Source of the DNA: Kitasatospora albolonga
GTDB taxonomy: Bacteria; Actinomycetota; Actinomycetes; Streptomycetales; Streptomycetaceae
Assembly (NCBI GenBank): GCA_002082585.1
Contig: CP020563.1
Location: 6,380,001-6,444,000, forward strand
Direction: 5' to 3'
DNA length: 64,000 nt
The translations under genes and the position numbers were made by a program. The notes below the pieces were generated by a model. That model searched no databases. It worked only from the letters and a program-made list of their open reading frames with translations, and had not been told where the DNA came from. Positions 63,131 to 64,000 of the stretch are shown piece by piece; position 1 is the stretch's first letter, and each line of letters starts with the position of its first letter.

Positions 63131-64000
63131 ATGACGCGACGACTTGCTCAAGTGGCCCAGAAGGTGGGAGTCAGCGAGGCGACGGTCAGCCGGGTGCTGA
63201 ACGGTAAGCCGGGCGTCTCCGACGCCACCCGGCAGGCCGTGCTCTCCGCGCTGGACGTCCTCGGCTACGAGCGGCCCACCCAGCTGCGGGGCGAACGCGC
63301 CCGGCTGGTCGGGCTCGTCCTGCCCGAGCTCCAGAACCCGATCTTCCCGGCCTTCGCCGAAGTGGTCGGCGGCGCCCTCGCCCAGCAGGGGCTCACCCCG
63401 GTGCTCTGCACCCAGACCAAGGGCGGGGTCTCGGAGGCCGACTACGTCGAGCTCCTCCTCCAGCAGCAGGTCTCCGGCGTGGTCTTCGCGGGCGGCCTCT
63501 ACCACCAGGAGGACGCCCCGCACGACCACTACAAGGTGCTCGCCGACCGCAAGATCCCCGTCGTCCTGATCAACGCGGCCATCGACCGCCTCGGCTTTCC
63601 GGGCGTCTCCTGCGACGACTCCGTCGCCGTCGAGCAGGCATGGCGCCACCTCGTCTCGCTCGGCCACGAGCGCATCGGCCTCGTCCTCGGCCCCTCCGAC
63701 CACGTGCCCTCGCAGCGCAAGCTCGCCGCCGCCCGGGTGCTCGCGGCGGAGACCGGCACCTCCGTCCCCGACGAATGGGTGGCGCGGGCCATGTTCTCGC
63801 TGGAGGGCGGCCAGGCGGCGGCCATGCGGCTGCTGGAGCGGGGCGTCACCGGCATCATCTGCGCCAGCGACCCGCTCGCCCTGGGCGCGGTCCGGGCCGC
63901 CCGCCGCCGGGGGCTCTCGGTGCCCGCCGACGTCTCGGTCGTGGGCTACGACGACTCGGCGTTCATGAACTGCACCGAGCCGCCGCTGACCACCGTCCGC
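63131..64000 (+). CDS. LacI-family transcriptional regulator, cut by window end
   Basis: 290 residues present, frame open to the last base; perhaps 40-50 residues missing. N-terminal LacI helix-turn-helix RLAQVAQKVGVSEATVSRVLNGKPGVS and hinge; periplasmic-binding-type effector domain (LVGLVLPELQNPIFPAFAEVV, GVSCDDSVAVEQAWRHLVSLGH, SVVGYDDSAFMNCTEPPLTTVR). Similar to the MalR/Reg1 group that binds CTTGCAG-type motifs; CTTGC repeats lie at its own promoter. Probably a sugar-responsive repressor; effector unknown. Confidence 0.9.
   Translation, partial: MTRRLAQVAQKVGVSEATVSRVLNGKPGVSDATRQAVLSALDVLGYERPTQLRGERARLVGLVLPELQNPIFPAFAEVVGGALAQQGLTPVLCTQTKGGVSEADYVELLLQQQVSGVVFAGGLYHQEDAPHDHYKVLADRKIPVVLINAAIDRLGFPGVSCDDSVAVEQAWRHLVSLGHERIGLVLGPSDHVPSQRKLAAARVLAAETGTSVPDEWVARAMFSLEGGQAAAMRLLERGVTGIICASDPLALGAVRAARRRGLSVPADVSVVGYDDSAFMNCTEPPLTTVR

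Overview
The window is high-GC actinobacterial DNA, almost certainly a Streptomyces chromosome core segment. Gene content and order follow what I remember of the Streptomyces coelicolor SCO5774 to SCO5830 region: gluDCBA, gluRK, miaB, miaA, dapF, a RelA/SpoT homologue, hflX, a siderophore synthetase cluster, dinG-type helicase, lexA, nrdR-nrdJ, rnhB, recQ, hrdB, parE. I see no rRNA, tRNA, IS element, prophage or CRISPR array; apart from small species-specific repeats the whole window looks like vertically inherited core.

Layout. 1-604: start of a cut-off FAD monooxygenase (minus). 771-4332: gluABCD glutamate ABC importer (minus), divergent from the gluR-gluK two-component pair (4740-6848), with a membrane-anchored TAXI binding protein behind it. 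8017-13431: miaB, a degenerate LigB-like protein, a small antitoxin-like protein, miaA, a membrane protein and dapF. 13683-19076: RelA/SpoT homologue, secreted M1 peptidase, hflX. 19146-21611: anti-sigma-type ATPase, a small unknown and a secreted trypsin-like lipoprotein. 21915-28376: NRPS-independent siderophore (NIS) operon (aminotransferase, two IucA/IucC synthetases, GNAT acyltransferase). 28415-35373: DinG-type helicase, lexA, nrdR, nrdJ. 35513-44068: small stress or unknown genes (DUF2199, TerD, YdbC-like, phosphatase, ADP-ribosylglycohydrolase, DUF4173 membrane protein, rnhB, two unknowns). 44285-52138: recQ with a phosphoribosyltransferase tail, DUF4192, Nudix regulator, fused ABC transporter, FadR-type regulator. 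52489-58224: hrdB, secreted trypsin-like protease, DUF7455, parE. 58438-62916: DUF485 plus acetate-type symporter, convergent with a CitA/DcuS-type two-component system. 63131-64000: LacI-type regulator, cut by the window end.

Genes that work together: gluRK probably senses glutamate and controls gluABCD through paired TGACGC/GCGTCA inverted repeats at both ends of their shared intergenic region. lexA and nrdRJ share a control region holding an SOS box and two NrdR boxes set 31 bp apart. The NIS genes form one translationally compact operon but lack a visible decarboxylase and N-hydroxylase. The DUF485-symporter pair and the neighbouring kinase-regulator pair look like a carboxylate uptake module.

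Recurring themes: (1) many genes have a TANNNT -10 element 6-10 nt before the start codon and no ribosome binding site, the hallmark of leaderless or near-leaderless mRNAs; (2) several genes end in short tandem repeats that begin at their own 3' end and, in three cases, repeat the stop codon in all three reading frames; (3) perfect hairpin terminators separate most convergent units. Readings are by eye from the sequence; family names rest on motif recognition, and no database search was run.
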